Source of the DNA: Collinsella aerofaciens
GTDB lineage: Bacteria; Actinomycetota; Coriobacteriia; Coriobacteriales; Coriobacteriaceae
NCBI GenBank assembly: GCA_021641225.1
Contig: JAJWXI010000085.1
Span: 1-5,047 of the forward strand
Reading direction: 5' to 3'
DNA: 5,047 bases
Both the position numbers and the translations under genes were made by a program. Shown here piece by piece: positions 4,716-5,047 of the stretch (position 1 is its first letter; each line of letters opens with the position of its first letter). The notes below the pieces were generated by a model, which did no database searches, was not told the DNA's origin, and saw only the letters and a program-made list of their open reading frames with translations.

Positions 4716-5047
4716 ATGTCCCACAACACCCTGCCGACCGTCGCCGAGCTTTCGGGCGAGATGCGCGAGCGCTTGGCCAAGGTCAAGTACGTCTTTACCG
4801 ACCTGGATGCCACGATGCTCGCACCCGGCTCGTGCGTGCTGCGCGACAACGACGGCAACCCCTCGACCAAACTCGTCGAGGCCGTCGTGGCGCTCGCTCG
4901 CGCTGGTATTCAGGTGGTTCCCACCTCGGGCCGCAACCGCACCATGATCCACGAGGACGCGCGCGTGCTCGGCCTCAACTCCTACATTGGTGAGATGGGC
5001 GGCCTGGTCATGTACGACCTCAAAGCCAACGATTGGGAGTATCTGAC
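4716..5047 (+). CDS. HAD-superfamily hydrolase, N-terminal part (runs off the window)
   Basis: 110 codons are visible and the frame is open at the right edge. After a short N-terminal helix, motif I reads VFTDLDATML (residues 26-35): the DxDxT signature whose first Asp is the nucleophile and second the general acid/base. Motif II is VVPTSGRNR (71-79), with the T/S-G-R form seen in Cof-type phosphatases of the C2 (HAD-IIB) group that act on sugar phosphates and similar small metabolites. The segment between the motifs, with residues after GLNSYIGEMGG, also fits that group, which typically ends near 260-280 aa. Motif I has Ala where most members have Gly (DxDGT), a tolerated change. Motifs III and IV and the cap domain are outside the window, so the substrate cannot be named. 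The gene is 107 bases after murE in the same direction and may share its transcript. Confidence 0.8.
   Translation, partial: MSHNTLPTVAELSGEMRERLAKVKYVFTDLDATMLAPGSCVLRDNDGNPSTKLVEAVVALARAGIQVVPTSGRNRTMIHEDARVLGLNSYIGEMGGLVMYDLKANDWEYL

Overview
The window looks like chromosome of a high-GC Gram-positive bacterium, most probably a Coriobacteriia member close to Collinsella. This is inferred from the GC-rich codon choice (GAG, AAG, GAC and CTC dominate), the short actinobacterial-style intergenic terminators, and AsnB and MurE proteins that resemble Firmicutes/Coriobacteria types. No taxonomic marker is present, so the genus is a guess.

Layout. The left edge (1-178) carries the last 58 codons of a class III aminotransferase, best read as acetylornithine aminotransferase (argD), followed by a long terminator-like hairpin (204-263). 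A 612-bp gap without protein genes (179-790) follows. It holds (i) a roughly 216-bp AT-rich segment bounded by 37-bp imperfect inverted repeats (296-332 and 475-511), resembling a MITE or other small non-autonomous element, and (ii) a patchwork of tRNA-derived fragments, two minus-strand terminators and GC-rich hairpins. An intact tRNA-Val(UAC) gene lies on the minus strand at 791-866. An exact 23-bp copy of its 3' end plus downstream linker recurs at 597-619, followed by its own second terminator.

An intergenic region (867-1053) divides the tRNA from the divergently transcribed asnB (1054-2934), a complete 626-aa glutamine-hydrolysing asparagine synthetase with its own terminator. Next comes a complete MurE-family muropeptide ligase (3046-4608, 520 aa) with a putative promoter overlapping the asnB terminator. 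The right edge (4716 onward) is the start of a HAD-superfamily hydrolase.

How the genes fit together. asnB, murE and the HAD gene are collinear on the plus strand, but asnB and murE are separated by a strong terminator and murE seems to have its own promoter, so they are probably separate transcription units. MurE lacks the Arg of the DNPR signature of diaminopimelate-adding enzymes (it has EDPA), suggesting an L-Lys or L-Orn peptidoglycan. Some AsnB enzymes of this longer type amidate peptidoglycan, so the asnB-murE adjacency may or may not be meaningful. The protein-coding part is ordinary housekeeping metabolism. The part that repays a second look is the tRNA-adjacent repeat region at 296-805.
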